64,000 nucleotides of DNA, taken from assembly GCA_947478725.1 (NCBI GenBank), contig CANJWZ010000014.1, positions 1 to 64,000 of the forward strand, in the 5' to 3' direction. The DNA is from Comamonadaceae bacterium. Its GTDB lineage: Bacteria > Pseudomonadota > Gammaproteobacteria > Burkholderiales > Burkholderiaceae_C. Shown here one piece after another: positions 23,923 through 33,080 of the stretch. The position numbers were made by a program, and so were the translations under genes. The first letter of the stretch is position 1. Each line of letters begins with the position of its first letter. Under the pieces are notes generated by a model. That model ran no database searches, had not been told where the DNA came from, and was given only the letters and a program-made list of their open reading frames with translations.

Positions 23923-26142
23923 TTAGGCTCGCTTCAGGCTTTGATTTTTGAGCGGCAGGTCGCGGATGCGCTTGCCTGTGGCCGCAAAAATCGCATTCAG
24001 CACCGCTGGCGCGGCCACCGCAATGGTCGGCTCGCCCACACCGCCCCAAAAGCCACCGGAGGCCACAATCACCGTCTCGACTTTGGGCATGTCGGCCAGC
24101 TTGAGCACCGGGTAGGTGTTGAAGTTTTCCTGCTCGATGCGGCCGTCTTTGACGGTGCATTCACCGTAAAGCGCTGCGCTCAGTCCGTAGGCAAACGAGC
24201 CTTCTACCTGCGCTTCAATTTGCTGCGGGTTCACGGCGTAGCCGCAATCGGTCGCAGCCACGATGCGGTGAACTTTGAGTTCGCCTGCTTGATTGACCGA
24301 TACCTCGGCACAGGCCGCCACATAGCTGCCAAAGCCCATGGTTTGCGCCAGCCCCTTGTAGACTTTCTGGCCATTCACATCCGGCGCGGGTTTGCCCCAG
24401 CCGCCGCGTTCGGCCGCTGCGTTCAGCACGGCCAGATGCTTGGGGTGGTTCGCCATCAGCTTGCGCCTGAGTGCCAGCGGATCTTGCTGGGTCGCCAGGG
24501 CAATTTCATCGATGAAAGACTCCAGATAAATCGCATTTTGGTTCAGGTTCACGCCGCGCCAAAAGCCTGGCGGCACATGCGGGTTACGCATCGCGTGGTC
24601 AACCAGCAAGTTGGGAAAGCTGTAGCCGATCGATGCCTCGGGGCCAGGAGCATTCAAGCCCTGAAACACCACCGGGTCTTTGCCGTTGACGATGTTTTGC
24701 GGTGCCACGCCCGCCAAAATTGACTGACCTGAAATACGCATGTGCAAACCGGTGATGTTGCCTTGCGCATCGAGTCCTGCCGTCATTTTGCATTGGGTGA
24801 TCGGGTGGTATTTGCCGTGCAGCATGTCCTCTTCACGCGACCAAATCATCTTGATCGGCGTGCCGGGCATTTCTTTGGCAATCGCGACGGCCTGGCGCAC
24901 ATAGTCGGTCTGGCCACGCCTGCCAAAGCCGCCGCCCAGATGCAGCTTGTACACATCGCACTGCGCAGGGGTCAGGCCAGCGGCTTCAGCGCATGCGGCC
25001 AGTGCGGCCTCGCCGTTTTGCGTGGGGCACCATACTTCGCAGCGCGTCGGCGTCCATTTCGCGGTGGCGTTCATGGTCTCCATCGTGGCGTGGTTTTGAA
25101 ACGGGTACGAGTACACCGCTTCAATTTTGCGGGCGCTGGCGGCAATGGCAGCTTTGGCATCGCCGTTCTCGTTGCCCACCACGGCTTGGGGTGCATCCAG
25201 GCCGGCCTTCAAAATGGCGGCGATGGTTTCGCTCGATACTTTCTCGTTGGGGCCGTTGTCCCAAACAATCGGCAACGCGTCAAGCGCCGACTTGGCGCGC
25301 CACCAGGTATCGGCCACCACAGCCACGGCGCTATCGCCGACGCGCACAACTTTTTTGATGCCTGGGCGTTTTTCAATCGCTGCGGCGTCAAAGCTTTTGA
25401 GTTTGCCGCCAAACACCGGGCAGTCCTTGATCGCGGCATTGAGCATGCCGGGCAGCACCAGGTCGCTGGCGAAAATTTGTTTGCCGGTGGTTTTGTCAAC
25501 CGTGTCCAGGCGTGCCAGACGCTTGCCAGCCAACTTCCAGTCTTTCGGGTCTTTGAGGGTGATGGCGGTGGGCGGTGTGACCTTGGCTGCTGAAACCGCG
25601 ACTTTGCCGTAACTCGTTTTGCGGCCGGTTGGCGTGTGGGTGATCACGCTGCTGACGGCAACGCATTCAGAGGCGGGTACTTTCCACTCATCAGCTGCCG
25701 CTTGTACCAGCATCATGCGGGCCGCCGCGCCGCCTTTGCGCACATAGTCTTGCGACTGGCGAATGCCCTGGCTGCCGCCGGTACCAAAGTTGCCCCACAC
25801 GCGGGCGCGTGCCAGGTTTTGGCCGGGGGTCGGGTATTCGGTGGTGACTTTGGCCCAATTGCCGTCCAGCTCCTCGACGACCAATTGCGACAGACCTGTC
25901 AAGGTACCCTGACCCATTTCTGAGCGCGCAATGCGGATGATGATGCTGTCGTCAGGCTTGACGACAACCCAGGCATTGACCTCGGTAGGCACCCTGTCTT
26001 GTGCCAAGGCGCTGCCCGCCATTGGAATATGAAAGGCCAGCACCAGCCCGGTGGAGGCCGTGGCGCCCAAAAAGCCGCGCCGCGAGAGTTTGCCCGTTGG
26101 CGTCAGAGCGATGGTATGGGCCGGTGAGTTGTGCTGATTCAT
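23923..26142 (-). CDS. Molybdopterin-binding aldehyde/N-heterocycle oxidoreductase, large subunit (IorB-like)
   Basis: The 739-residue protein has a Tat signal with '[20 protein letters not shown]', so the enzyme is exported folded with its cofactor. Xanthine-oxidase-family motifs are seen in order: '[20 protein letters not shown]', '[20 protein letters not shown]', '[20 protein letters not shown]' and the catalytic-Glu motif '[15 protein letters not shown]' near the C-terminus. IorAB-type enzymes hydroxylate N-heterocycles or oxidise aldehydes and pass electrons to c-type cytochromes. It overlaps the small subunit by 4 bases and leads directly into soxX. The substrate is unknown. Confidence 0.9.
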   Translation of the reverse strand: MNQHNSPAHTIALTPTGKLSRRGFLGATASTGLVLAFHIPMAGSALAQDRVPTEVNAWVVVKPDDSIIIRIARSEMGQGTLTGLSQLVVEELDGNWAKVTTEYPTPGQNLARARVWGNFGTGGSQGIRQSQDYVRKGGAAARMMLVQAAADEWKVPASECVAVSSVITHTPTGRKTSYGKVAVSAAKVTPPTAITLKDPKDWKLAGKRLARLDTVDKTTGKQIFASDLVLPGMLNAAIKDCPVFGGKLKSFDAAAIEKRPGIKKVVRVGDSAVAVVADTWWRAKSALDALPIVWDNGPNEKVSSETIAAILKAGLDAPQAVVGNENGDAKAAIAASARKIEAVYSYPFQNHATMETMNATAKWTPTRCEVWCPTQNGEAALAACAEAAGLTPAQCDVYKLHLGGGFGRRGQTDYVRQAVAIAKEMPGTPIKMIWSREEDMLHGKYHPITQCKMTAGLDAQGNITGLHMRISGQSILAGVAPQNIVNGKDPVVFQGLNAPGPEASIGYSFPNLLVDHAMRNPHVPPGFWRGVNLNQNAIYLESFIDEIALATQQDPLALRRKLMANHPKHLAVLNAAAERGGWGKPAPDVNGQKVYKGLAQTMGFGSYVAACAEVSVNQAGELKVHRIVAATDCGYAVNPQQIEAQVEGSFAYGLSAALYGECTVKDGRIEQENFNTYPVLKLADMPKVETVIVASGGFWGGVGEPTIAVAAPAVLNAIFAATGKRIRDLPLKNQSLKRA

Positions 26143-26639
26143 GTCGTGCTCCCATCGGTGTGAACAATCGCCAGTGCGGCGCTTTTGGTGCTGCCTTGGG
26201 CGACAGCCTTGATGCCTGCACGGACCCGGTTGTAGGTGCCGCAGCGGCAGATGTTGGTCATGGCCTCGTCAATGTCTTTGTCGGTTGGATTTGGCTTTGC
26301 CTTGAGCAAGGCGGTAGCCGCCATCAGCATGCCGCTTTGGCAGAAGCCGCACTGCGGCACGTCCAAGGCAGCCCAAGCTTTTTGCAAAGGGTGAGACCCA
26401 TCTGCTGACAAGCCTTCAATGGTGACGATTTTTTCGGTGGCATCCACACTCGACACGGGCCGCACGCAGCTGCGGGTGGGTACGCCGTCGATATGCACGG
26501 TGCACGCGCCGCACTGGGCGATGCCGCAGCCGTATTTGGTGCCGGTCAGTCCCAGCTGCTCCCGAATGACCCACAGCAGCGGTGTGTCCGCCTCTGCTGT
26601 AAAGTCTCGAACTTTTCCATTGACGTTCAGTTGTGCCAT
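26139..26639 (-). CDS. [2Fe-2S] small subunit of molybdenum hydroxylase (IorA-like)
   Basis: The 166-residue protein has the plant-type [2Fe-2S] motif '[17 protein letters not shown]' with a fourth Cys in 'TRSCVRPV', and the C-terminal helical [2Fe-2S] domain with '[19 protein letters not shown]' and '[20 protein letters not shown]'. These eight cysteines hold the two clusters that take electrons from the molybdopterin subunit. I use the ATG at 26639 ('MAQLNVNG'), preceded by GGAGACAACG; the longer frame to 26708 is AT-rich promoter DNA. It is the first gene of the iorA-iorB-soxXYZA operon and is divergent from a Bug gene. Confidence 0.92.
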   Translation of the reverse strand: MAQLNVNGKVRDFTAEADTPLLWVIREQLGLTGTKYGCGIAQCGACTVHIDGVPTRSCVRPVSSVDATEKIVTIEGLSADGSHPLQKAWAALDVPQCGFCQSGMLMAATALLKAKPNPTDKDIDEAMTNICRCGTYNRVRAGIKAVAQGSTKSAALAIVHTDGSTT

Positions 26640-26765
26640 CGTTGTCTCCAGGGTGATGTAGCGAAAAATAAGTACGAATATTATTCGATAAATGGGCCTC
26701 AGGTGCAAACCCGATAGGGTCGGCTTCTGGTTTGCCTGAGAATGGCTTGACTTACCGGAGATGAC

Positions 26766-27752
26766 ATGTCAGTAGCTCAATTCACGCGTCGCCGCTTCAA
26801 CCTGGCCGTCACGGCCGCTGCCAGTGCCGTCTGCGCCCCCGTGTTGGCACAAAACACTTGGCCCAACAAACCGATCCGCATCATCGTGCCCTACACACCG
26901 GGCGGCTTTACCGACCAGATGGCGCGCATTGTGCAGGGAGGTCTGCAAAACCGCTTGCAGCAAACCGTCGTGATCGACAACAAGCCAGGCGCCAACAGCA
27001 TCATTGGGGTGGACATGCTGGCCAAAGCGCCGGCAGATGGCAGCACCTTTGCAGTGGTGATTGCGGCTTATGCGGCCAACACCACGCTGTACCCCAAGTT
27101 ACCCTATGACCCCCGCAAAGACCTGACGGGTGTGTCCTTGCTCGGCATCTCTCCGTTGCTGGCGGCGATCAACAACGATGCGCCGTTCAAAAATGCCAAA
27201 GAGCTGATTGCGTATGCCAAGGCCAACCCTGGCAAGGTCAGCTTTGGTTCATCGGGCAATGGCTCGGCGGCGCACCTGACGAGTGAGTTGCTCAAGTCCC
27301 TCACGCAAACCTACATGGTGCATATTCCTTACCGGGGCGCGGTGCCCGCCCTGACCGACTTGATGGGTGGGCAAATTCAATTGTTTTTTGACGCAGCGAC
27401 CGGGCTGATCAATCAGGGCAAGGCGGGCAAGGTGCGCCTGATTGGTGTGTCCAGCGACCGCCGCCTGCCTGCGGTACCCGATGTGCCGACGTTTATCGAG
27501 CAGGGCTTTGCAGGCTTTACCGGCAGCACCTGGGCGGGCATGCTGGCACCCAGTGCAACGCCCAAAGACATCATCAAACGCATGTCTGACGAGGTGGGCC
27601 GCATCATCAAAAGTGACGAAACACGCGCAAGACTGGACGCCATGGGCACGTTTGCTGCGGGTGGCAGCCCGGAAGAGTTTGACGGATTTATCGCCTCTGA
27701 GACCAGCAAATGGGCCAAGGTCATCAAGGACGCCGGCGTGAAAGCCGACTGA
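26766..27752 (+). CDS. Bug/TctC-family periplasmic solute receptor 7
   Basis: The 328-residue product starts '[20 protein letters not shown]', a signal with a twin-arginine-like motif, followed by '[20 protein letters not shown]'. Bug motifs include '[20 protein letters not shown]', '[20 protein letters not shown]' and '[20 protein letters not shown]'. It is divergent from the molybdenum-hydroxylase/sox operon with about 125 bases between, so the two may share regulation and the receptor may import that enzyme's substrate. This link is only positional. Confidence 0.9.
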   Translation: MSVAQFTRRRFNLAVTAAASAVCAPVLAQNTWPNKPIRIIVPYTPGGFTDQMARIVQGGLQNRLQQTVVIDNKPGANSIIGVDMLAKAPADGSTFAVVIAAYAANTTLYPKLPYDPRKDLTGVSLLGISPLLAAINNDAPFKNAKELIAYAKANPGKVSFGSSGNGSAAHLTSELLKSLTQTYMVHIPYRGAVPALTDLMGGQIQLFFDAATGLINQGKAGKVRLIGVSSDRRLPAVPDVPTFIEQGFAGFTGSTWAGMLAPSATPKDIIKRMSDEVGRIIKSDETRARLDAMGTFAAGGSPEEFDGFIASETSKWAKVIKDAGVKAD

Positions 27753-27756
27753 GCGG

Positions 27757-28311
27757 CTAGTCGTTGGCAGGCGGTGCAGCCGTTTGCACACGCCGCGCGC
27801 CGTCAAAGCGGCGCGCCCAGTAGTCCACGCTCATGCTTTCAACCCGAACTTCAGCGCCTGGCTTGGGCGAATGGATAAACCGGCCTTCGCCCACATAAAT
27901 ACCCACATGGCTGAAAGCGCGTCGCATGGTGTTGAAAAACACCAGGTCACCCGGTTTAAGTTCGGATTTCTCTATATTTTGGGTCGCAGCGGCTTGCTGC
28001 TCAGCGCGGCGCGGCAAGATCAGTCCAACGGTTTGCTCGTACATGGAGCGCACAAAGCCACTACAGTCAAAGCCGGTCTCCACCGTGTTGCCACCGCGTT
28101 TGTAGGGCACACCCAAAAACCCCATGGCGTTGACGACCAGCTCCGAAGCCTTGCTGCTGACGTTTTGCCGAACCTGGTCAAACTGGCTGAACAGGCCTTT
28201 TTCAACTAGGAACTTGTCAAGGTCATCACCGCTTTGAGCAGGCGCTGCATAGGCGTTTGCCACCAAAAGCAAGGCCGTTGTGAGGGTGGTCAAAGCAGGT
28301 TTAAAGCGCAT
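27757..28311 (-). CDS. NlpC/P60-family cell-wall peptidase
   Basis: The 184-residue protein has a signal peptide ('TALLLVANAYAAPAQ') and one NlpC/P60 domain. The catalytic Cys lies in 'VETGFDCSGFVRSMYEQTVG', the His in 'RRAFSHVGIYVGEGRFIHSP', with the third polar residue in 'HSPKPG'. 'MGFLGVPYKRGGNTVETGF' is the usual lead-in. Such enzymes cut gamma-D-glutamyl-diaminopimelate bonds in peptidoglycan. The length equals a minimal secreted endopeptidase (YafL/Spr-like). It converges with the Bug gene, with only 4 bases between the stops. Confidence 0.92.
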   Translation of the reverse strand: MRFKPALTTLTTALLLVANAYAAPAQSGDDLDKFLVEKGLFSQFDQVRQNVSSKASELVVNAMGFLGVPYKRGGNTVETGFDCSGFVRSMYEQTVGLILPRRAEQQAAATQNIEKSELKPGDLVFFNTMRRAFSHVGIYVGEGRFIHSPKPGAEVRVESMSVDYWARRFDGARRVQTAAPPAND

Positions 28312-28548
28312 GGCCTTGAGGATACTTGAAACAGTGTGTGAAAGTCAACCTCAAGCTTTTTCTTGAAAGTAATGGTAAGCCATTGATTTTTAAAAAAATA
28401 ATCGGATTTTAATGAAGTTGCAAGCATCTGTCGTTGCTAAAGAATATTCCTTTCATGCCGAATTGGTAGCCATAAGAAAAAATACTTGCTCTTTTGTTGA
28501 TTTCAAATTAAATTTTTGACAAGCAGGTATCAACTACGAGAGTTGCGT

Positions 28549-29085
28549 ATGGATAATTTAGCCCGTTTTATAGCCATATTCTTGGTTTTAACCACTACTG
28601 GAAATATTGCTTTTTCTCAAACCAAAAGAGCAGCGAATACAGAGCCTGCCTTTAATTGCTTTATTTCAAAGTTTAGACACATCGGATTGTCTATTCACGA
28701 ATCCATTGAAAGAGCAAATCAAGCAAAACGTTGGCTTACCCAAAACCTAACAGCTTGCTCTGTTGAAAAACTTGTTGTGATCAACGCAAATCGAGCTTCT
28801 TGGCTCGGAACCTCAGAATTTTCATATTTTATGAATGCGCTTGATTCAATGATCGAGTTCAAGCAAGCGGGTAAGCCTGAGATTGCCGCACAAATTTATG
28901 GATCCCTTGGCAAAGAGACGGCATCTAGCATTCAAGTTGTGAGTGTGACGCAAGCTGCGCGTGCACAGCAATTTCAACCCACTTACGACAACCAGCAGTA
29001 TCAACAACAAGCCTATCCGCAAGCGCAACAGCAGCCTGCGTATCCACAAGCCGCCTACCCACCAGCAAACCCAGGTGGGAGGTAG
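28549..29085 (+). CDS. Unknown secreted protein with Gln/Pro/Tyr-rich tail
   Basis: I do not recognise this gene. The 178-residue product has a signal peptide ('FIAIFLVLTTTGNIAFSQ'), a globular region with two cysteines ('FNCFISKFRHIGLSIHESIE' and 'TACSVEKLVV') that may form a disulfide, and a tail rich in Gln, Tyr and Pro with 'QQYQQQAYPQAQQQPAYPQA'. The DNA is clearly more AT-rich than its neighbours, which suggests recent transfer. I use the ATG at 28549 after GAGAG; a longer frame from 28516 exists. It is followed at 62 bases by the Pro/Gly-repeat gene, and the pair ends in a strong terminator, so they form a two-gene unit. Confidence 0.7.
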   Translation: MDNLARFIAIFLVLTTTGNIAFSQTKRAANTEPAFNCFISKFRHIGLSIHESIERANQAKRWLTQNLTACSVEKLVVINANRASWLGTSEFSYFMNALDSMIEFKQAGKPEIAAQIYGSLGKETASSIQVVSVTQAARAQQFQPTYDNQQYQQQAYPQAQQQPAYPQAAYPPANPGGR

Positions 29086-29147
29086 TTTGTTAATTTCAAT
29101 CTTCAAACGTTGATTGATTCGTTTTTCAGTAACCAAGGAGACTTTCT

Positions 29148-29489
29148 ATGAAGCTATCTAAGTTGTTTTTGGCTTGTCTGGTTGCAACCGCAGCGGGCGC
29201 TGTCATTGCTCAGCCAATGGATCCAAAAAATCCACCGCCTCCTGGAGCGAAGCCTCCACCCCCTGGCGGTCCCGCTGGTGGTCCGCCCCCTGGCGGTATG
29301 CCACCAGGCGCGAAGCCTCCGCCCCCTGGCGGCATGCCACCAGGCGCGAAGCCTCCGCCCCCTGGCGGTCCCGCTGGTGGTCCGCCCCCTGGCGGCATGC
29401 CACCAGGCGCGAAGCCTCCACCCCCTGGAGGTCCCGCTGGTGGTCCGCCCCCTGGCGGTAAGCCACCAGCTCCTCCACCTAAGGGTTAA
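29148..29489 (+). CDS. Small secreted Pro/Gly-repeat protein
   Basis: The 113-residue product has a signal peptide ('LFLACLVATAAGAVIAQP') and then consists almost wholly of Pro, Gly, Ala, Lys and Met in repeats. The units are 'GAKPPPPGGPAGGPPPGGMP' and a shorter 'GAKPPPPGGMPP', arranged long-short-long-long. The DNA units are nearly identical, so they have duplicated or been homogenised recently. AAGGAG stands 7 bases before the ATG, so expression is plausible. Pro runs of four would need elongation factor P. Other frames over the repeat are also open, an artefact of the repeat. Function is unknown; a flexible periplasmic linker or surface coat is possible. Confidence 0.65.
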   Translation: MKLSKLFLACLVATAAGAVIAQPMDPKNPPPPGAKPPPPGGPAGGPPPGGMPPGAKPPPPGGMPPGAKPPPPGGPAGGPPPGGMPPGAKPPPPGGPAGGPPPGGKPPAPPPKG

Positions 29490-29506
29490 TGGCTAACTAA
29501 AGCAAG

Positions 29507-29536
29507 AATGGGTACTCAAATGAGTACCCATTTTTT
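29507..29536 (+). terminator. Rho-independent terminator
   Basis: A perfect 12-base inverted repeat (AATGGGTACTCA / TGAGTACCCATT) with a two-base AA gap (loop likely wider in RNA) is followed by a T run. It closes the two-gene unit 28549-29489. Confidence 0.85.
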
Positions 29537-29965
29537 ATTGTGCACCCAGCATAGGCGCGCTCCTTCGGGTGCAAGTCTTTGACTGCTTGACGATTACTGA
29601 ACGGATACAAAATCTACTCCGTTTGATTGATAAATAGTGGATTTGACTGATTTTTAGCATTCATAGCAGTGTTACGACTACTTGCCAGAGAAGTCGCCTT
29701 AGCGTTGCATTGTTCGCCTGTTAGCTTTGATTTCTTGACGCTGTATCTCTTATGCTGTTGTTTCATTGGTTTTGCTTGGTTGAGTAAGCATCAATCTGTT
29801 TTTGCTCTTGTGCTTGCTTCGCAATAGCTTGCCACACACTATCAGTCATTAGCCTCCACAACTCCATTTGCAATCTGCTTATGGGATAGTCTCAAGCCTG
29901 TTTCATGAGCCTGCGGTGTCAAAAATGCCTTTCAAACCCGATTCTTACCCATCAAATATGCCTCC
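29537..29965. other. Gene-free AT-rich stretch
   Basis: I see no supported gene here. A 28-codon minus-strand frame at 29763-29849 begins 'MTDSVWQAIAKQAQEQKQID' and may be a scrap of a lost gene. The rest has stops in all frames. The upstream part of the plus-strand frame from 29868 is not needed by the sugar-dehydrogenase pseudogene that follows. Confidence 0.4.
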
Positions 29966-30009
29966 AGGCCAACGGATAAATGTGCGAGCAGCTATGTTAT
30001 TAATAGCAA
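29966..30009. repeat. Dispersed short repeat, copy overlapping a pseudogene start
   Basis: The stretch runs from AGGCCAACGGATAAATG to TTAATAGCAA and has the same plan as the copies at 38272, 46457, 50654 and 55821: a GGCC end, a variable centre with a (G/C)AGCAGCT core, and an A/T-rich TAATAGC end. It supplies the ATG and the first signal-peptide codons of the sugar-dehydrogenase pseudogene. Confidence 0.55.
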
Positions 30010-31127
30010 TTCTAGGTCCTTTCCATTCAGCGCTTGCCCAAGGCGTTCGGTCAGAGACAGTCGCCAGTGGTCTGCAAAACCCGTGGGCGGTGGCATTTTT
30101 GCCCGACGGGCGCTTTTTGGTGACGGAGCGTTCTGGGCAATTGCGGGTTATCGAGCCGGATGGCCGGATGGCCGGATCGGCAAGCCGGTGGAAGGCTTGC
30201 CAGGCGTTGCCGTCGGCGGGCAGGGTGGTTTGCTGGACCTGATTCTGGACGCTGACTTTGCAAGCAACCGGACGCTGTATTTTTGTTTTTCAAAACCATC
30301 ACCCAACAACAACGGCAACAGCACCGCCCTGGCGCGCGCGACGTTGAGCGCTGACCAGACGCGTTTGGACAACGTCAAAGTGATCTTTAGCCAAAAGCCC
30401 AAATTTGTCAGCAGCCTGCATTTTGGTTGCCGAATGGTGGAGAGCCGTTTGCCCGGTCTGAACGGCAAACCCGACGGCAAACTATTTTTGGCGTTGGGTG
30501 AGCGTTATTCCCGCGCCTGATGCCCAAACTTTGAACAACCACCACGGCAAAATCATCCGCATCAACAAGGACGGCAGCGTGCCGCCAGACAACCCTTTCG
30601 TTGCGCGGGCTGGCGCTTTGCCCGAAATATGGAGCTATGGCCACCGCAACCCACAGGGCGCGACGCTGGCGCCGGACGGCGGCTTCTGGATGCACGAGCA
30701 CGGACCGCAGGGCGGTGACGAAATCAATTTGCCCAAAGCAGGTGCCAATTACGGATGGCCGGTGATCACTTATGGCGAAAATTATGGCGGTGGCAAGATT
30801 GGTGAAGGCCTGACCGCCAAAGCAGGCATGGAACAACCTCTGCACCACTGGACGCCGTCCATTGCCCCGTCTGGCATGGCTTTTTTGACCAGCGACCGCT
30901 ACGGCAAAGCTTGGCAGGGCAACCTGTTTGTCGGCTCACTCAAGTTTGCCTACCTGAAACGCATCGAGCTGTCTGCCCCGAACAACGGCAAGGTGCTGCG
31001 CGAAAGCAAGCTGATCAGCGAGGAGGGTGCGCGCATCCGCGACGTGCGCCAGGGCCCGGACGGCCTGCTGTATGTGCTGACAGACAGCAGCAACGGAAAA
31101 CTGATGCGTCTTTTGCCATCGCCGTAA
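29994..31127 (+). pseudogene. PQQ-dependent aldose sugar dehydrogenase (Asd/YliI-like), two frameshifts
   Basis: Joined across frames, this is a complete soluble beta-propeller sugar dehydrogenase: signal 'MLLIAILGPFHSALAQG', then 'VASGLQNPWAVAFLPDGRFL', 'GLPGVAVGGQGGLLDLILDA', 'LFLALGERYSRA', 'TLNNHHGKIIRINKDGSVPP', 'WSYGHRNPQGATLAPDGGFW' and 'GPDGLLYVLTDSSNGKLMRL'. The frame is broken first by an 8-base tandem duplication (GATGGCCG at 30159-30166 and again at 30167-30174). It is broken again by one extra base near 30518. The two changes add 9 bases, so the frame is restored for the last 200 codons. The middle 115 codons are read in another frame, so no functional protein is expected unless the assembled sequence contains errors. 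Confidence 0.85.
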
Positions 31128-31148
31128 TGGCTGGCATGCCTGCGCGAA

Positions 31149-31889
31149 ATGGCGTGTCAGAATCAGCCGATGTTTTTCAACCAGGCCTTGGCCGCCCCAG
31201 CAGCTCGCGCGGCCTTTACCAGCGGTGCTCGCGACACCCTGATGGTGATTCCGTCCTATGTTCCGTTTGGTATGGTGTGCGGCGTGGCTTCTGTCAACGC
31301 CGGGCTGACAACAGGTGCGTCGCTGGCGCTGCCGGCACTGGTTTATGGCGGGTCCTCACAGGCCGTGCTGCTGCAGTTTGTGCAGGGGAACGCGTCGCTC
31401 TGGATGGCCGTTTTGTCAGGCTGCGTCATCAATCTGCGCATGGCGGTATACAGCGCAGCCATGGCCTCGAAGGTGCGCCATCTGGGCAAGACGCAGCGCA
31501 TGCTGGTGGCGGCCTTCATGGTGGACAACACCTTTGCTTTTATGCAGGCCAGACAGGAGTCGCATCCGCATGACAAGCACCTGATGGCGTACTACGCTGG
31601 CTGCAGCACCGTTTGCTGGCTGGGCTGGGTGCTGTTTTGTTCAATCGGTGTGTTTGCAGGCAATATCGTGCCGCCCAGCTGGCAGCTTGACTTTGCCGTT
31701 CCGCTGTCTTTTATTGCGGTGGCAGCGCCGTCCATTCGCAGTCTGCCCATGGGCGCCGGGGCACTGGTGGGCGGGATAGCCAGTGTGTTGCTGTTTGCAC
31801 TGCCGCTCAAGCTGGGTCTGATTGCAGCTTGCCTTGCAGGCTTGAGCGCTGGGATGTTGACGCAAAAATGGACCGAGCGCTCCCTATGA
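31149..31889 (+). CDS. azlC: AzlC-family branched-chain amino acid permease subunit
   Basis: The protein of about 246 residues has some six hydrophobic helices. The AzlC family pattern is seen in 'FTSGARDTLMVIPSYVPFGM', 'LALPALVYGGSSQAVLLQFV' and 'SGCVINLRMAVYSAAMASKV'. AzlCD exports branched-chain amino acids, and related pairs also export other small amino acids. An alternative ATG at 31170 would shorten the start by 7 residues; neither has a clear ribosome site. Its stop overlaps the azlD ATG (ATGA). Confidence 0.88.
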   Translation: MACQNQPMFFNQALAAPAARAAFTSGARDTLMVIPSYVPFGMVCGVASVNAGLTTGASLALPALVYGGSSQAVLLQFVQGNASLWMAVLSGCVINLRMAVYSAAMASKVRHLGKTQRMLVAAFMVDNTFAFMQARQESHPHDKHLMAYYAGCSTVCWLGWVLFCSIGVFAGNIVPPSWQLDFAVPLSFIAVAAPSIRSLPMGAGALVGGIASVLLFALPLKLGLIAACLAGLSAGMLTQKWTERSL

Positions 31890-32236
31890 CCCCTCTGAGC
31901 ACATTTGAAAGCTGGAGTCTGGTGCTTGGCCTGGCTTTGGGAACATTTTTGATCCGCTACTCGTTCATCGGCCTGTTTGCAGACCGTGACATGCCTGCCT
32001 GGCTTGACCGGGCGCTCAAACTCATGGTGCCCGCTATCTTTGCGGCGATTGTTTTCAGCAGTGTTGCTATCGTCAACGGTACTTTGGGCGCTGAGGTTGC
32101 CGGGCTGGCCCTGTGGCCACGTTACGCCGCTGCCGTCGCAGCCTTGATAGCAGCAGCCCTGACACGTGGGAGCATGCTGGTGACGCTGGTTGTTGGCATG
32201 GCGACTTTACATGGCTTGCCTTGGCTCTTTCGCTGA
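31886..32236 (+). CDS. azlD: AzlD-family small permease subunit
   Basis: The 116-residue membrane protein has four hydrophobic segments, with the family start 'WSLVLGLALGTFLIRYSFIG' and 'LKLMVPAIFAAIVFSSVAIV'. AzlD is the partner of AzlC in amino-acid export. The ATG at 31886 overlaps the azlC stop, so the two are translated in a coupled way. The longer frame from 31829 lies inside azlC and is rejected. Confidence 0.88.
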   Translation: MTPLSTFESWSLVLGLALGTFLIRYSFIGLFADRDMPAWLDRALKLMVPAIFAAIVFSSVAIVNGTLGAEVAGLALWPRYAAAVAALIAAALTRGSMLVTLVVGMATLHGLPWLFR

Positions 32237-32270
32237 CACTGCCTGGCTGGCTGACAGTTATCATCAAGCG

Positions 32271-33074
32271 ATGATGTTGATGGCTCATTGGCGCGACCTG
32301 CTGGCGCGCACCAACGACAGCGCCAGGGCCTGGCTGCTTCAGTGGTGGAAGCTGCTGCAGCTGGGTGCCGTGCTGATGTTGCTGGCGCTCAGCCCGTCCA
32401 GCTACAAGCGGGTAGACCGGCTGGTGCTGGCCCGCCATGTGTACGACAACACGGCCCCCATCATGACCAGCTTCACGCTGCTGTGCGCCATCATCAGTCT
32501 GGTACTGACGCGGATCGTGACGACCACTGCGCTGAGCTACGGCCTGTCCCAATATGCCCTGCAAGTGGTGATTCGCGTGCTGGTACTTGAACTGATACCG
32601 CTGACTGCGGCTTTGTTTGTGGCCCTGCGCTGCACCATTCCTGACGGTGCAGAGCTGGCCGAGCTGCGCGCGCGTGGTGACCTCGACAAGCTGCGGCGCC
32701 AGGGCATCAACCCGCTATCCAGAGCAGTGTTGCCGCGTGTCATGGCGGGTATTTTTTCAACCATCACCCTGGCCGTACTGAGTTGCGTGGTGGCGCTGCT
32801 GGTGGCCTATGTGGCGATTCACGGCTTTAACCTGGCCGGCTTTGCGGGTTACACGCGCTCTTTTGGCCAAGTGTTCAGCCCGGCCGTCACGCTGATCTTT
32901 GTCTTGAAAACATGGCTGTTCAGCTTGGCCGTGTCATTGATCCCGATGGCATCGGCCTTGTATGGCACCGCGGAAAACAATACCCGCACCAGCGCTGAAA
33001 TGCGCGGCCTGGTGCGCATGTTCGCCACCATTTTGCTGATTGAAGTGCTGTCACTCGTTGGCAACTATTATTGA
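32271..33074 (+). CDS. MlaE-family ABC permease
   Basis: The 267-residue membrane protein matches the MlaE/YrbE permease family: 'YDNTAPIMTSFTLLCAIISL', 'YGLSQYALQVVIRVLVLELI' and 'IPLTAALFVALRCTIPDGAE', then C-terminal 'SAVSLIPMASALYG'-type helices (here 'FSLAVSLIPMASALYGTAEN'). With an MCE protein and an ATPase it moves phospholipids or other lipids between membranes. I use the ATG at 32271 over the longer frame inside azlD. The MCE gene follows 6 bases later. No ATPase gene is adjacent on either side, which is unusual. Confidence 0.85.
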   Translation: MMLMAHWRDLLARTNDSARAWLLQWWKLLQLGAVLMLLALSPSSYKRVDRLVLARHVYDNTAPIMTSFTLLCAIISLVLTRIVTTTALSYGLSQYALQVVIRVLVLELIPLTAALFVALRCTIPDGAELAELRARGDLDKLRRQGINPLSRAVLPRVMAGIFSTITLAVLSCVVALLVAYVAIHGFNLAGFAGYTRSFGQVFSPAVTLIFVLKTWLFSLAVSLIPMASALYGTAENNTRTSAEMRGLVRMFATILLIEVLSLVGNYY

Positions 33075-33080
33075 AGCCTC

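Noticed and set aside
24742..25593. 283-codon plus-strand frame
   Set aside because: It is antisense to the molybdenum hydroxylase large subunit and shows shadow composition only.
29240..29470. Tandem repeats as a CRISPR array
   Set aside because: The units are contiguous, in frame and code for Pro/Gly repeats after a signal peptide. There are no unique spacers.
29763..29849. 28-codon minus-strand frame
   Set aside because: Too short and without context to call a gene; recorded only as a possible scrap.
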